From the NCBI RefSeq assembly GCF_021442385.1, contig NZ_MUZA01000002.1:124001-188000 (forward strand): 64,000 bases of DNA. Reading direction: 5' to 3'. Positions 47,075-56,004 of the stretch are shown here, one piece after another. Source of the stretch: Micromonospora sp. MH99. Lineage in GTDB: Bacteria > Actinomycetota > Actinomycetes > Mycobacteriales > Micromonosporaceae. A model generated the notes under the pieces. The model saw nothing but the letters and a program-made list of their open reading frames with translations. It searched no databases and was not told where the DNA came from. Positions within the stretch are counted from its first letter, which is position 1, and the number at the start of each line of letters is the position of its first letter. Made by a program: the position numbers and the translations under genes.

Positions 47075-48832
47075 TCAGTTCCTGTCGATGTTGCTGGCGG
47101 TGTCCTCGCTGTAGCGAGCGCCGCCGTCCGACTCGCTGGTGAGCGGCTTGGAGCCACCCTCCGGCGGGCCGGCCAGGCTCTGGCCGGCGGCCAGCTCCGG
47201 GAACTTCGCGTCGAACGCCGGCCGCTCGGAGCGGATGCGGGGCATCCGGTCGAAGTTGCGCAGCGGCGGCGGGCTGCTGGTCGCCCACTCCAGCGAGTTG
47301 CCGTGGCCCCAGGGGTCGTTCACCTCGACCACCGGACCGGTCTTGTACGACTTCCAGCAGTTGTAGATGAACGGCAGCGTGGAGATACCGGTGATGAACG
47401 CGCCGACCGTGGAGATCGTGTTCAGCGTGGTGAAACCGTCACCGGGCAGGTAGTCGGCGTACCGGCGGGGCATGCCCTCGGCGCCGAGCCAGTGCTGCAC
47501 CAGGAAGGTGGTGTGGAAGCCGATCATGGTGAGCCAGAAGTGCACCTTGCCCAGGCGCTCGTCGAGCATCCGGCCGAACATCTTCGGGAACCAGAAGTAG
47601 ATGCCGGCGAAGACGGCGAACACGATGGTGCCGAAGAGCACGTAGTGGAAGTGCGCCACCACGAAGTACGAGTCCGACACGTGGAAGTCGAGCGGCGGGC
47701 TGGCCAGCAGCACACCGGTGAGACCACCGAAGAGGAAGGTGACCAGGAAGCCGACCGCCCACAACATGGGCGTCTCGAAGCTGATCTGGCCCCGCCACAT
47801 GGTGCCGATCCAGTTGAAGAACTTCATGCCGGTCGGCACCGCGATCAGGTAGCTCAGGAAGCTGAAGAACGGCAGCAGCACCTGGCCGGTGGCGAACATG
47901 TGGTGCGCCCAGACGCTCATCGAGAGCGCGGCGATCGCGACCGTCGCGGCGACCAGACCCTTGTAGCCGAAGATCGGCTTGCGGGAGAACACCGGGATGA
48001 TCTCGCTGATGATGCCGAAGAACGGCAACGCCACGATGTAGACCTCGGGATGCCCGAAGAACCAGAACAGGTGCTGCCAGAGCATTGGCCCACCGGTCGC
48101 CGGGTCGTACACATGGGCGCCGAGGATGCGGTCCGCGGCGAGCGCGAACAGCGCGGCGGCCAGCAGCGGGAAGACCAGGATCACCAGGAGGCTGGTGACC
48201 AGGATGTTCCACGTGAAGATCGGCATCCGGAACATCGTCATGCCGGGCGCACGCAGGGTGAGCACCGTGGTGATCATGTTCACTGCGCCGAGGATGGTGC
48301 CCAGGCCGGAGATGGCCAGACCCATGATCCACATGTTGGCGCCGACGCCGGGCGAGTGCTCGACACTGCTCAGCGGCGCGTACGCGAACCAGCCGAAGTC
48401 GGCGGCGCCGCCCGGGGTGAGGAAGCCGGCGGTCGCCATCGTGCCGCCGAACAGGTACAGCCAGTAGGCGAAGCTGTTCAGGCGGGGGAAGGAAACGTCA
48501 GGTGCGCCGATCTGGATCGGCACGATGTAGTTCGCGAAGGCGAACACGATAGGCGTCGCGAAGAACAGCAGCATGATCGTGCCGTGCATCGTGAAGAGCT
48601 GGTTGTACTGCTCCGGCGACAGGAACTGCAGCCCGGGGCGAGCCAGCTCAGCCCGCATGATCAGGGCCATCAGGCCGCCAACCATGAAGAACACGAACGC
48701 GGTGACCATGTACATGATCCCGATCTGCTTCGCGTCCGTGGTACGCAGCAGCCGCGCGATGGCCGACCCCTTGACCGGCTCCCGGACCGGCCAGGGCCGG
48801 GTCACGACCGGCTTGGGTGCGACGGTGGTCAC
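47075..48832 (-). CDS. ctaD: Cytochrome c oxidase subunit I (aa3 type)
   Basis: Catalytic subunit of the terminal oxidase, 585 residues with twelve membrane segments. Heme a ligand His is in [13 protein letters not shown], the Cu-B/His-Tyr crosslink region in [15 protein letters not shown], Cu-B histidines in [10 protein letters not shown], and heme a3/a ligands in [14 protein letters not shown]. The K- and D-channel residues appear in the expected segments. GTG at 48832 has GGAGG 6 nt upstream. The hydrophilic C-terminal tail of about 50 residues is usual in actinobacteria. No other cta gene is in the window. Confidence 0.97.
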   Translation of the reverse strand: MTTVAPKPVVTRPWPVREPVKGSAIARLLRTTDAKQIGIMYMVTAFVFFMVGGLMALIMRAELARPGLQFLSPEQYNQLFTMHGTIMLLFFATPIVFAFANYIVPIQIGAPDVSFPRLNSFAYWLYLFGGTMATAGFLTPGGAADFGWFAYAPLSSVEHSPGVGANMWIMGLAISGLGTILGAVNMITTVLTLRAPGMTMFRMPIFTWNILVTSLLVILVFPLLAAALFALAADRILGAHVYDPATGGPMLWQHLFWFFGHPEVYIVALPFFGIISEIIPVFSRKPIFGYKGLVAATVAIAALSMSVWAHHMFATGQVLLPFFSFLSYLIAVPTGMKFFNWIGTMWRGQISFETPMLWAVGFLVTFLFGGLTGVLLASPPLDFHVSDSYFVVAHFHYVLFGTIVFAVFAGIYFWFPKMFGRMLDERLGKVHFWLTMIGFHTTFLVQHWLGAEGMPRRYADYLPGDGFTTLNTISTVGAFITGISTLPFIYNCWKSYKTGPVVEVNDPWGHGNSLEWATSSPPPLRNFDRMPRIRSERPAFDAKFPELAAGQSLAGPPEGGSKPLTSESDGGARYSEDTASNIDRN

Positions 48833-48962
48833 GAGTGGCCTCCGGTTCTCGGTTGTCCCGCTCGGCACACGCTGATTATCTGCGGGCCGTCATCCGTAGG
48901 GAGGATAGTCCTCGGCAGGTCGCAGCGCCGCGTGGGGTGGCGTGACACGATCTACTACGGGC

Positions 48963-50069
48963 CTACAGCGGGCCGACGAGCAACCGGTAGTGCTCCCCGA
49001 AGATCCGTCCGCCACGTCCGCGCAGCAGCGGGTCGCGCAGCGCCGGCGGCACGTCCCTGGTCCGGTTGCGGTCGCGGGTCCGGTCGGCCACCCAGCGCGT
49101 ACGGGGGCGACGACGACTCTCGTACGCCATCAGCGCCGCCTCGACGCTGCCGGCGGCGCGCAGCGACTCGGCCAGCACCACGGCGTCCTCCAGGGCCATC
49201 GCGGCACCCTGGGACAGGGTCGGCGCGGTGGCGTGCGCGGCGTCACCGACCAGCAGGACCCGCCCCCGGTACCAGCGGCCCAGCTCGACCTCGTCGGTGA
49301 TCCCGGCGTGCACCCGGTCGAGCATCTCCAGCACCTCGGGCACGGGGCCCCGGTAGTCGGCGAAGAGTTCGCGCAGCCGGGCCAACGGGTCGGCGGGCGG
49401 CTCGGTGCCCGCCTCGTCGGCGTAGCAGTGCAGCCGCCCCTCCCCGATCGGCACCAGCAGCAGGCCGGAGCGCTGCCCGAGCAGGGCGGTCCAGTCGGTG
49501 ACGGGCGGGCCGTCACGCAGGACGGCCCGGTAGACGACGTGCCCGGCCGGGCGGGGCGGCCCGCCGAGCGCGGCCAGTGCCCGAACCGAGGAACGCGGCC
49601 CGTCGGCGCCGATGACCAGGTCGTACTCGGTGCTGGTGCCGTCGGTGAAGGTGACCCCTACCGCGCGCGGGAGCAGATCGAGGGTGCGGACCTCGGCGCC
49701 GTGTCGGACGGCGCCGCCGGCGCCGCTGAGCAGCACCCGGTGCAGGTCCGCCCGGGGCAGCGCACGGCACTCGCCGACGTCGGCCCAGAGGGCGTCGAGG
49801 TCCACCTCGCAGAGGGGCAGCCCGGCGGCGTCGAAGAAGCGCTGCCGGTGGATCACCTGCCCGAGCGGTCGGACCGGATCGTGCAGGTCCAGCCGGCGCA
49901 GCGCGCGGGCGGCGTTGCCGGGCAGGTACAGGCCGGTCTCGGTGGACTCCCCCGGGGGCAGCTTGTCGGTGACGTCCGGCCGGAAGCCCGCCAGACGCAG
50001 GGCCCGGGCCACGGCCAGGCCGGCGATGCCCGCGCCAACGATGAGAATGCGCAGGGGGGAGCCACCCAT
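48963..50069 (-). CDS. FAD-dependent monooxygenase
   Basis: Flavoprotein hydroxylase of 368 residues (class A, PHBH fold). The dinucleotide motif is ILIVGAGIAGLAVARAL at the start, the DG motif is LVIGADGPRSSVR and the second FAD motif VLLVGDAAHATAPTLSQGAAMALEDAVVLAE. Such enzymes hydroxylate aromatic or similar substrates using NAD(P)H and oxygen; the substrate is unknown. ATG at 50069 with GGAGG 11 nt upstream. It stands alone, divergent from the GH12 gene. Confidence 0.9.
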   Translation of the reverse strand: MGGSPLRILIVGAGIAGLAVARALRLAGFRPDVTDKLPPGESTETGLYLPGNAARALRRLDLHDPVRPLGQVIHRQRFFDAAGLPLCEVDLDALWADVGECRALPRADLHRVLLSGAGGAVRHGAEVRTLDLLPRAVGVTFTDGTSTEYDLVIGADGPRSSVRALAALGGPPRPAGHVVYRAVLRDGPPVTDWTALLGQRSGLLLVPIGEGRLHCYADEAGTEPPADPLARLRELFADYRGPVPEVLEMLDRVHAGITDEVELGRWYRGRVLLVGDAAHATAPTLSQGAAMALEDAVVLAESLRAAGSVEAALMAYESRRRPRTRWVADRTRDRNRTRDVPPALRDPLLRGRGGRIFGEHYRLLVGPL

Positions 50070-50305
50070 GGTGGTGTACGCCTCCGGAGGGGGAGCGGCA
50101 CGCGTCGGAGGCAACACGCTACTCGGAGCGATCGGCGCACACCAGAGCCCGATCGGCCCGCCGGATCCGCTCGTCGGCGGTCCGCGCCGCTTAGCTGGCC
50201 GCCTGTCGACCCCCGTTCGGTGCCACGATGGCAATCCTCACAATTCACCAGTTTGACGCGGGCGGTTGCGCCTCAGTTTCAGGCATGTAAATGTGTCGTT
50301 GAGCG

Positions 50306-50319
50306 TGGGAGCGCTCCCG
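50306..50319. promoter_or_regulatory. CebR operator upstream of the GH12 endoglucanase
   Basis: TGGGAGCGCTCCCG matches the CebR consensus TGGGAGCGCTCCCA at 13 of 14 positions. It is 51 bp before the ATG and just downstream of a possible promoter (TTGCGC at 50266, TAAATG at 50288). CebR is released by cellobiose in streptomycetes, so cello-oligosaccharide induction is expected. Confidence 0.75.
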
Positions 50320-50369
50320 CACCACCCCACCACATCCGGCGCCCGGCACGCGCCGAGTCAAGGAGCGTC

Positions 50370-51494
50370 ATGAAACGTCAACTTCGAGCCCTGGCCGCCG
50401 CCGGGCTGCTGGTCGCCAGCTCACTCGTCGCCGTCGCCGTCAGCGGCAGCGCCTCCGCCGACACCCAGATCTGCGAACAGTACGGCTCGACAGTGATCCA
50501 GGGTCGCTACGTCGTGCAGAACAACCGCTGGGGCACCACCGCCCAGCAGTGCATCAACGCCACCAGCAACGGCTTCGAGATCACCACGCTGAACGGCAGC
50601 AGTCCCACCAACGGGGCGCCCACGGCGTACCCGTCGATCTTCTTCGGTTGCCACTACACCAACTGCTCCCCCGGCACGAACCTGCCGATCCAGGTGAGCC
50701 AGATCAGCAGCGCCACCAGCAGCATCGCCTACCGGTACGTCAGCGGCGCCACCTACAACGCGTCGTACGACATCTGGCTGGACCCGTCGCCCAAGCGGGA
50801 CGGGGTGAACCAGATGGAGATCATGATCTGGCTCAATCGTCAGGGCCCGATCCAGCCCATCGGCTCGGTTGTCGGCACGGCCAACCTGGCCGGCCGGACC
50901 TGGGAGGTCTGGCGGGGCAGCAACGGCTCCAACAACGTCATCTCCTACGTCGCGCCGTCGCCGATCTCCAGCCTGAACTTCAGCGTGCTGGACTTCATCA
51001 ACGACACCCGCAACCGGGGCGCGATCACCAACTCCTGGTACCTGACCAGCATCCAGGCCGGCTTCGAGCCGTGGCAGGGCGGCGTCGGTCTCGCGGTGAC
51101 CTCGTTCTCGGCGAACGTCAACGGTGGCGGCAACCCCACCAACCCGCCGCCCACCACGCCGCCGCCGAGCGGTGGCGCGAGCTGCGCGGTGAAGTACACG
51201 GCCAACTCGTGGAACAACGGCTTCACCGCCGACGTGCAGATCACCAACACCGGATCCAGTGCGCTGAACGGCTGGACGCTCACCTACAGCCTGCCCGGCG
51301 GGCAGCAGGTCACCAACGCCTGGAACGCCACCGTGAGCCAGAGCGGGTCCACTGTCACCGCCCGCAACGTCAGCCACAACGGGTCGATCGCACCCGGCGG
51401 CACGGCCAGCTTCGGCTACCAGGGCACGCTGAGCGGGTCGTACTCGTCCCCGACCAGCTTCTCGCTCAACGGGGCCAACTGCTCCCGCGCCTGA
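50370..51494 (+). CDS. Secreted GH12 endo-beta-1,4-glucanase with CBM2
   Basis: Cellulase of 374 residues. Signal peptide 1-30 ends in SASA. The GH12 beta-jelly-roll (about 31-255) has the nucleophile Glu in NQMEIMIWLNRQG and the acid/base Glu in QAGFEPWQGG. A Pro/Thr linker (NPPPTTPPPSGG) leads to a C-terminal CBM2 (about 270-374: CAVKYTANSWNNGFTADVQITNTG, WTLTYSLPGGQQV, and an end Cys pair) that binds cellulose. AAGGAG lies 5 nt before the ATG. A CebR box is upstream, and a hairpin terminator downstream, so the gene is a separate unit. Confidence 0.95.
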   Translation: MKRQLRALAAAGLLVASSLVAVAVSGSASADTQICEQYGSTVIQGRYVVQNNRWGTTAQQCINATSNGFEITTLNGSSPTNGAPTAYPSIFFGCHYTNCSPGTNLPIQVSQISSATSSIAYRYVSGATYNASYDIWLDPSPKRDGVNQMEIMIWLNRQGPIQPIGSVVGTANLAGRTWEVWRGSNGSNNVISYVAPSPISSLNFSVLDFINDTRNRGAITNSWYLTSIQAGFEPWQGGVGLAVTSFSANVNGGGNPTNPPPTTPPPSGGASCAVKYTANSWNNGFTADVQITNTGSSALNGWTLTYSLPGGQQVTNAWNATVSQSGSTVTARNVSHNGSIAPGGTASFGYQGTLSGSYSSPTSFSLNGANCSRA

Positions 51495-51514
51495 GCGGTA
51501 TCACCACCGACGGG

Positions 51515-51540
51515 AGGGGCGTGACCATCTGGTCACGCCC
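51515..51540 (+). terminator. Hairpin after the GH12 gene
   Basis: GGGGCGTGACCA (51515-51526) pairs with TGGTCACGCCCC (51529-51540), 20 nt after the stop codon. Confidence 0.75.
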
Positions 51541-51685
51541 CTCGCGTTCAGCCCGCTGCGGCGGAGCTGACGGCTCCGGCCGATTCTCAGATGATCCTCA
51601 AGAAATGGCACCTCCACGGCCGCTGGCGGCGCGGCCGGTGTGTGCTGTCGCTACTGATCATCCCCCTTGTCCTGGAGCCGCCCTC

Positions 51686-54625
51686 ATGATGGATAGACGA
51701 ACGCCTGTCTTATCCGCCCTGCTCGCCACGGCACTCGTGGCGAGCGTCGCCCCCCCGGCCCACGCGTCCCCGACCAGCTCCGGCGCGGAGCGCTTCCAGC
51801 CGGGTGTCACCTACGACCTGTCGGTAACCGACGCCGAACGCGACGCGATCCACGCCGAAGTCGAGGCGTTGGCGGGACGCGTCAGCAGCGCGCGGGCGGG
51901 AGACGGCACCTACAACCCGCTCACTCTCGTCGGGGCGATGCTGGACGGGTCAAGCTACGACTCCATCTCCCGCGGCGGCACGGCCGCCACGGCGTACCCC
52001 TTCCCGGTCAGCAACACCGAAGCCAACCAGAACGAGTACGACCGCAAGGTCGCCAAGCTCGCCTGGGTGGTCAAGCTGGCCACCGACCTGGGTTTCCCGG
52101 TGGTCGTGCAGCGCCAGCCCGACAAGTACGTCTACGCGGAGATCGGTGACCCGGACGCCCCCGAGATGGTCATGGCGTTGAGTCACCTCGACTCGCCGAC
52201 GTCTTCCGTTTCGCCCGCCCAGCTGGCGCGCTGGCGCGACGCCGACGGCAACCTCGGCACTCCTGGTGCCTACCACTCGCCCTACATCAAGGACGGCTGG
52301 GTCTACGGGGCCGGCATCCAGGACGACAGCGGCCCGACCCTGGCGACGCTGCTCGCGGCCAAGGCGCTGCTCGAGGCGGGGCTGCCCCTGGACCGACGCA
52401 TCCGCATCGTCATGGGGATCTACGAGGACGGCGGTCCCGGCACGCCCACGGCAGCGAACACCGCGACCTTCCAGTCCATCCCGTACAACTCGAACCCGAG
52501 CTTCTACGACAACTGGGCCTACAAGAACCTCAACCGGGAGGAGACGCCGGTCGCCGGCTACACCTCCGACTCGCGGTTCCCGGTGATCGTCGGCAACTCC
52601 GGGTCGGTGACCCCGTCGGTGTCGATGAGCCTGTCCGCGGACAGCACCAAGGCCTTCCGGCTGACGGATGCGACGGCAGGCGTCACCCGGCGCGAAGGCG
52701 ACCCGACGCTCAAGGACATCGCCTACGGCAGCACCACCCAGATCGCCTCGCGGGCCACTTTCACCCTCGATGTGGCGGGGGCGGGCTCCGTCGAGCGCGA
52801 CAGGTTCGTGGCGGCGATCACCGCTGCCGCGACCACGAAGGGTTGGCTCCCGGCTGCTCCCCGGACCACGCCCAAGGTGCAGACCACGATCACCGGCGAC
52901 TCGCTCACGCTGGAGATCAACACTGATGTGGCGATGGAGATGCCGACCCCGCAGTACGGCAAGAACGCCGTCGTGTGGGGCATGTTCCTCCTCTCCCAGG
53001 GACTTGGCGCCTTGGGAGGCACGACCGCCGACCTGCAGGTGAAGAAGGCAGCCGACGGCATCGCCGACCTGTTCTTCCGCGACGGGGTCGAAGGCGAGGC
53101 CTATATCGGCAGGTACATGGGCATCCCGGCGAACCTGTTGCGCAACCCGAGCAACGGCACGCCGAACCTGACCTTCGCCCTCATGGGAAACATCAACTCG
53201 GAGACCCCGACGAGCTTCTACACGGAGGCCACCGGCAACCTCAGCATGCCGTTGTACGTGCGCAGCATGCACGTCACCGCGACTGACTCCGGCCAGGCGA
53301 CGGCGGCGGTCACTGCCGCCTTCGAGGGCAAGGGGTTCACCATCGGCACCCTCGGGTCGCCCATCGGCGCCGGGTTGTACGTCACCCACGACAACCCGCT
53401 GACGGCTCTTCAGTTCAAGAGCTACCAGGCCACGATCAACAACAGCCCGCAGGACTTCCCGGATCCCTATGCCCTCCGGGACGTGGTGTATCCGCAGGGC
53501 ACGACCGGCGGCACTCTGGCCAGCAGCTTCCGCAACAAGATGACCGCCTTCGGCGCCGTCATCCCGGGTAACGAGCGCTGGTGGCACACGGCCAACGAGC
53601 GGATGAAGGTCGACTCGGCGGTGCAGATGACCAAGATGATGGCCGACGGCATGCTGGAGATGGCCCGGTACTCCGGGCCCGCTGGCGCCAAGTTCATGTG
53701 GGCGGACATGCCGGGGTTGAACGCCGACCGGGCGGACCTGGACCTGCTCGACGTCACGATCGGCACCTACCAGGACGCGTCGGGCGCTGTCGGCGCGAAC
53801 CAGTTGGGCAACCAGGCCCTGCTCGGCGCCACCTCGTTCACCATCCCGATGTGGAACGGGCGCGGCAACTCGGCCCCGACGGCGGCGGCCTTCGCGCTGG
53901 GCCACGAGCCGGGAGGGGTCTACCTGCCCCTGACCGACCCCGAGTTCCAGAGCAGCACGTACGTGGCGCCGATGCGTCTGGAGTTCAAGGTGGAGCGCCC
54001 CGGCCACATGTCGGACGCGGCGTGGGCGAAGTTCGTCGCCGGCGGTTACGGAGACTTCCGGTTCAACATTCTCGTCGGCGACAAGGTTGTGCCGCTGGCC
54101 GTGCCTGCGGGGCAGAGCGCGGACAAGTACTTCTCCTCGCGCATCTCGGCCAACAACCCCAACGCGATCTACCTGTCGGTCAACCTCGCGATCACCGATG
54201 CCCCGTACACCGGGGTGCAGGCCAAGCTCGCGGACTCCAAGACGGACCTGTACAAGGTCAACCCGACGTACCTGGCCTCGAACCCGGATCCGTTCCCGGG
54301 GCGCGGGGCCACCGAACAGCGGGGCTTCTTCCAGTTCGGTGACGGGCAGAAGAACGCGGAGTTCTCCTCACCCGACGCGGTCTACGTGACCGTGGCCAAT
54401 GCGGTCACCGATGCGAAGCCGTCGGCGGTGGTGAAGAAGCTGAAGGGCAACACGAACGAGTTGACCATCACGGTGAAGCAGACCCGTATCGACGGCAGCG
54501 AGTCGGCCGTGACGGGCACGTTCACCATCAACAACAACGCCGCCGGCACTTACACCGTCGGCGATTACCAGGTGTACGTCGACACCAAGGGCAACACCCA
54601 GGTGCGGTCGATCTCCATCGTGTGA
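51686..54625 (+). CDS. Large secreted M20-family metallopeptidase (PepV-like)
   Basis: Exported peptidase of 979 residues. Signal peptide 1-27 ends in PAHASP. The M20 catalytic features are visible: MALSHLDSPTSS (His, Asp), YGAGIQDDSGPTLATLLAAKAL (bridging Asp) and VMGIYEDGGPGTP (general base Glu, ligand Asp), with a possible last ligand in FALGHEPGG. The layout recalls PepV/Sapep dipeptidases, which are about 470 residues and usually intracellular; this one is twice as long, with an extra C-terminal half ending in a beta-rich region (TFTINNNAAGTYTVGDYQVY). Repeated segments of FSSRISANNPNAIY type suggest a surface domain. GGAG lies 9 nt before the ATG. Substrate unknown. Confidence 0.82.
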   Translation: MMDRRTPVLSALLATALVASVAPPAHASPTSSGAERFQPGVTYDLSVTDAERDAIHAEVEALAGRVSSARAGDGTYNPLTLVGAMLDGSSYDSISRGGTAATAYPFPVSNTEANQNEYDRKVAKLAWVVKLATDLGFPVVVQRQPDKYVYAEIGDPDAPEMVMALSHLDSPTSSVSPAQLARWRDADGNLGTPGAYHSPYIKDGWVYGAGIQDDSGPTLATLLAAKALLEAGLPLDRRIRIVMGIYEDGGPGTPTAANTATFQSIPYNSNPSFYDNWAYKNLNREETPVAGYTSDSRFPVIVGNSGSVTPSVSMSLSADSTKAFRLTDATAGVTRREGDPTLKDIAYGSTTQIASRATFTLDVAGAGSVERDRFVAAITAAATTKGWLPAAPRTTPKVQTTITGDSLTLEINTDVAMEMPTPQYGKNAVVWGMFLLSQGLGALGGTTADLQVKKAADGIADLFFRDGVEGEAYIGRYMGIPANLLRNPSNGTPNLTFALMGNINSETPTSFYTEATGNLSMPLYVRSMHVTATDSGQATAAVTAAFEGKGFTIGTLGSPIGAGLYVTHDNPLTALQFKSYQATINNSPQDFPDPYALRDVVYPQGTTGGTLASSFRNKMTAFGAVIPGNERWWHTANERMKVDSAVQMTKMMADGMLEMARYSGPAGAKFMWADMPGLNADRADLDLLDVTIGTYQDASGAVGANQLGNQALLGATSFTIPMWNGRGNSAPTAAAFALGHEPGGVYLPLTDPEFQSSTYVAPMRLEFKVERPGHMSDAAWAKFVAGGYGDFRFNILVGDKVVPLAVPAGQSADKYFSSRISANNPNAIYLSVNLAITDAPYTGVQAKLADSKTDLYKVNPTYLASNPDPFPGRGATEQRGFFQFGDGQKNAEFSSPDAVYVTVANAVTDAKPSAVVKKLKGNTNELTITVKQTRIDGSESAVTGTFTINNNAAGTYTVGDYQVYVDTKGNTQVRSISIV

Positions 54626-54653
54626 GGTAGCTGCTGCGGTCGAAGCCACCCTC

Positions 54654-54721
54654 GTGATCCACTCGGATCCGTGGAATCGGGGCGTCCTTGCTGCCGATTT
54701 CGCGGAATCCGAGTGGATCAC
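54654..54721. terminator. Nested 68-bp hairpin between convergent genes
   Basis: GTGATCCACTCGGAT (54654-54668) pairs exactly with 54707-54721. An inner stem AATCGG / CCGATT (54675-54680 / 54693-54698) closes the loop region. It lies 28 bp after the M20 stop and 37 bp from the amidase stop. Bidirectional terminator of the same style as the one at 4525. Confidence 0.7.
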
Positions 54722-54758
54722 GCTACCGCCCCCGGGCTGTCCCGGGCGGCGGGACAGA

Positions 54759-55724
54759 TCAGACCCGGGTGAGGCGTACGGCGTCGGCGATGACCAGGCC
54801 CGCCGCGCTGCTCCAGCGGCTCACCGCCACCCGGTTGGCGTCGCCGGCCGGCAGGGTGAACGTGCCGAGGACGCGCCACTGCCCGCCGGTCGCGCGCTGG
54901 TCCACGTACACCGTCCGGTTGCCGGTGGTGGTGGCGACGATGTACGGGGTGGCGCTGTTGTAGCCGCTGTTGGTCGGCCACCACGCCTCGACCCGGTAGG
55001 AGCCGGTCGCCGGCACGTTGAACCTGTACCAGGCCGGATCGCTGGCCGCGACCGGGTCGGCGTAGCGGTAGTCGGCGCCGTACCGCTGGCTGGAGAACGT
55101 CGACACACCCCAGTTGGCGCTGGCGGTGAACCGGCCGGAGGTCGTGTTGTCCACCGTGGACGACCACGCGGTTCCGCCGCCGGCCATCTTCGCGGCGACG
55201 TCGGCGCGCATCACGTTCAGATCGATGAAGGACGGGTCGATCTTGCCGGTGGTGCTGGTCTCCCGGTGGCCCCGGGCATAGCTGCTGTCCCGGCCGAGGC
55301 GGGTGAGCACGGCGGCGGTCGCGGCGATCGACGCGCTGTACTGCGCGGCGGTCATCTCCTGGTCGACGCCGTTGTAGTCGATCTCCCACCCGATCATCAG
55401 CGTGTTGCCGTCCCCGGCGGGGATGGGCCCGCTGCCCCCGCTGACGCCGGCGTGGTTGCAGCGGCCGGCGGAGATGACGTGGAAGACGCCGTTGTAGTCG
55501 ACGAGCGCCTGACAGAGCGGGCCTGCCAGGTCGGAGCGGCCGTTGATGCAGATGCCGAGCGCCGGGTGCGGGTTGCTGGCACTGGAGGTCGAGGCGGTGT
55601 GGTGCCAGAGCACCCCGATCGGGTCGAAGGAGCCGGGCCGCATCCGGTTGAGCCAGTCACCCTCGACGACGACCTGGACCCCGGCGCCGCGCAGCACGTC
55701 GACGAGCCACGGAATCGTCGCCAT
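54759..55724 (-). CDS. N-acetylmuramoyl-L-alanine amidase with C-terminal golvesin-like domain
   Basis: Amidase_2 (PGRP-like) enzyme of 321 residues. Zinc ligands: His in IGVLWHHTAST, and the later His in SYARGHRETSTTGKIDPSF with the usual Lys/Ser site. The C-terminal domain (about 225-321: WYRFNVPATGSYRVEAWWPTNSGYNSATPY, VADAVRL-like end) matches the golvesin/xanthan-lyase CBD-like fold that binds glycans. The protein from ATG 55724 has no signal peptide. A 51-residue signal-peptide ORF stops exactly over this ATG (TGATG) in another frame. Either this is a coupled pair, or a one-base indel has split an exported amidase. AAGGA lies 6 nt before the ATG. Confidence 0.88.
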   Translation of the reverse strand: MATIPWLVDVLRGAGVQVVVEGDWLNRMRPGSFDPIGVLWHHTASTSSASNPHPALGICINGRSDLAGPLCQALVDYNGVFHVISAGRCNHAGVSGGSGPIPAGDGNTLMIGWEIDYNGVDQEMTAAQYSASIAATAAVLTRLGRDSSYARGHRETSTTGKIDPSFIDLNVMRADVAAKMAGGGTAWSSTVDNTTSGRFTASANWGVSTFSSQRYGADYRYADPVAASDPAWYRFNVPATGSYRVEAWWPTNSGYNSATPYIVATTTGNRTVYVDQRATGGQWRVLGTFTLPAGDANRVAVSRWSSAAGLVIADAVRLTRV

Positions 55725-55879
55725 CAGGAGTCCTTGAGCAGGTCGGCCAGGCACTCGGCCTTCGGCGCGGCGCTCGCCGGCGCGGGTCGGACGGCGAGTG
55801 TGGTCAGCGCGGCGGCCACCAGGGCGGGGATGCCGAGCACCCCACGACGGCGCAGACGGACGGACGGGGATCGGGCCAT
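55724..55879 (-). CDS. Signal-peptide mini-ORF overlapping the amidase start
   Basis: Open frame of 51 codons with a strong ribosome site (GGAGG, 6 nt before ATG 55879). The peptide has an Arg-rich start (MARSPSVRLRRRG), a hydrophobic core (VLGIPALVAAALTTLAV) and a cleavage site ASA/AP, leaving APKAECLADLLKDS with one Cys. Its TGA overlaps the amidase ATG. It may be the detached signal peptide of the amidase (frameshift or programmed -1 shift at CTCAAGGACTCC) or a short exported peptide coupled to it. Too short to recognise a family. Confidence 0.6.
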   Translation of the reverse strand: MARSPSVRLRRRGVLGIPALVAAALTTLAVRPAPASAAPKAECLADLLKDS

Positions 55880-55910
55880 GGCGGTCCTCCAGCGGCGACG
55901 GGTTCACACG

Positions 55911-55958
55911 CATCGACGAGCGTGATGACGGCACGCTATACCGTCATGAGCGTCGATG
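55911..55958. promoter_or_regulatory. Inverted repeat over the amidase promoter
   Basis: CATCGACG (55911-55918) pairs with CGTCGATG (55951-55958) and ATGACGG (55925-55931) with CCGTCAT (55941-55947). Between the inner arms, on the minus strand, lies TATAGC (55940-55935), a good -10 with a possible -35 TCGACA 16 nt upstream. This arrangement suggests a repressor site. Confidence 0.45.
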
Positions 55959-56004
55959 TCGATACCCTTCACGGCCGGGCCGATCCTTGAAGGAATCCGC
56001 CGAC

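Noticed and set aside
50549..51685. N-terminal extension of the M20 peptidase frame through the GH12 gene
   Set aside because: The frame is open by chance; the GH12-CBM2 protein occupies this DNA in another frame and the M20 signal peptide starts at 51686 with a ribosome site.
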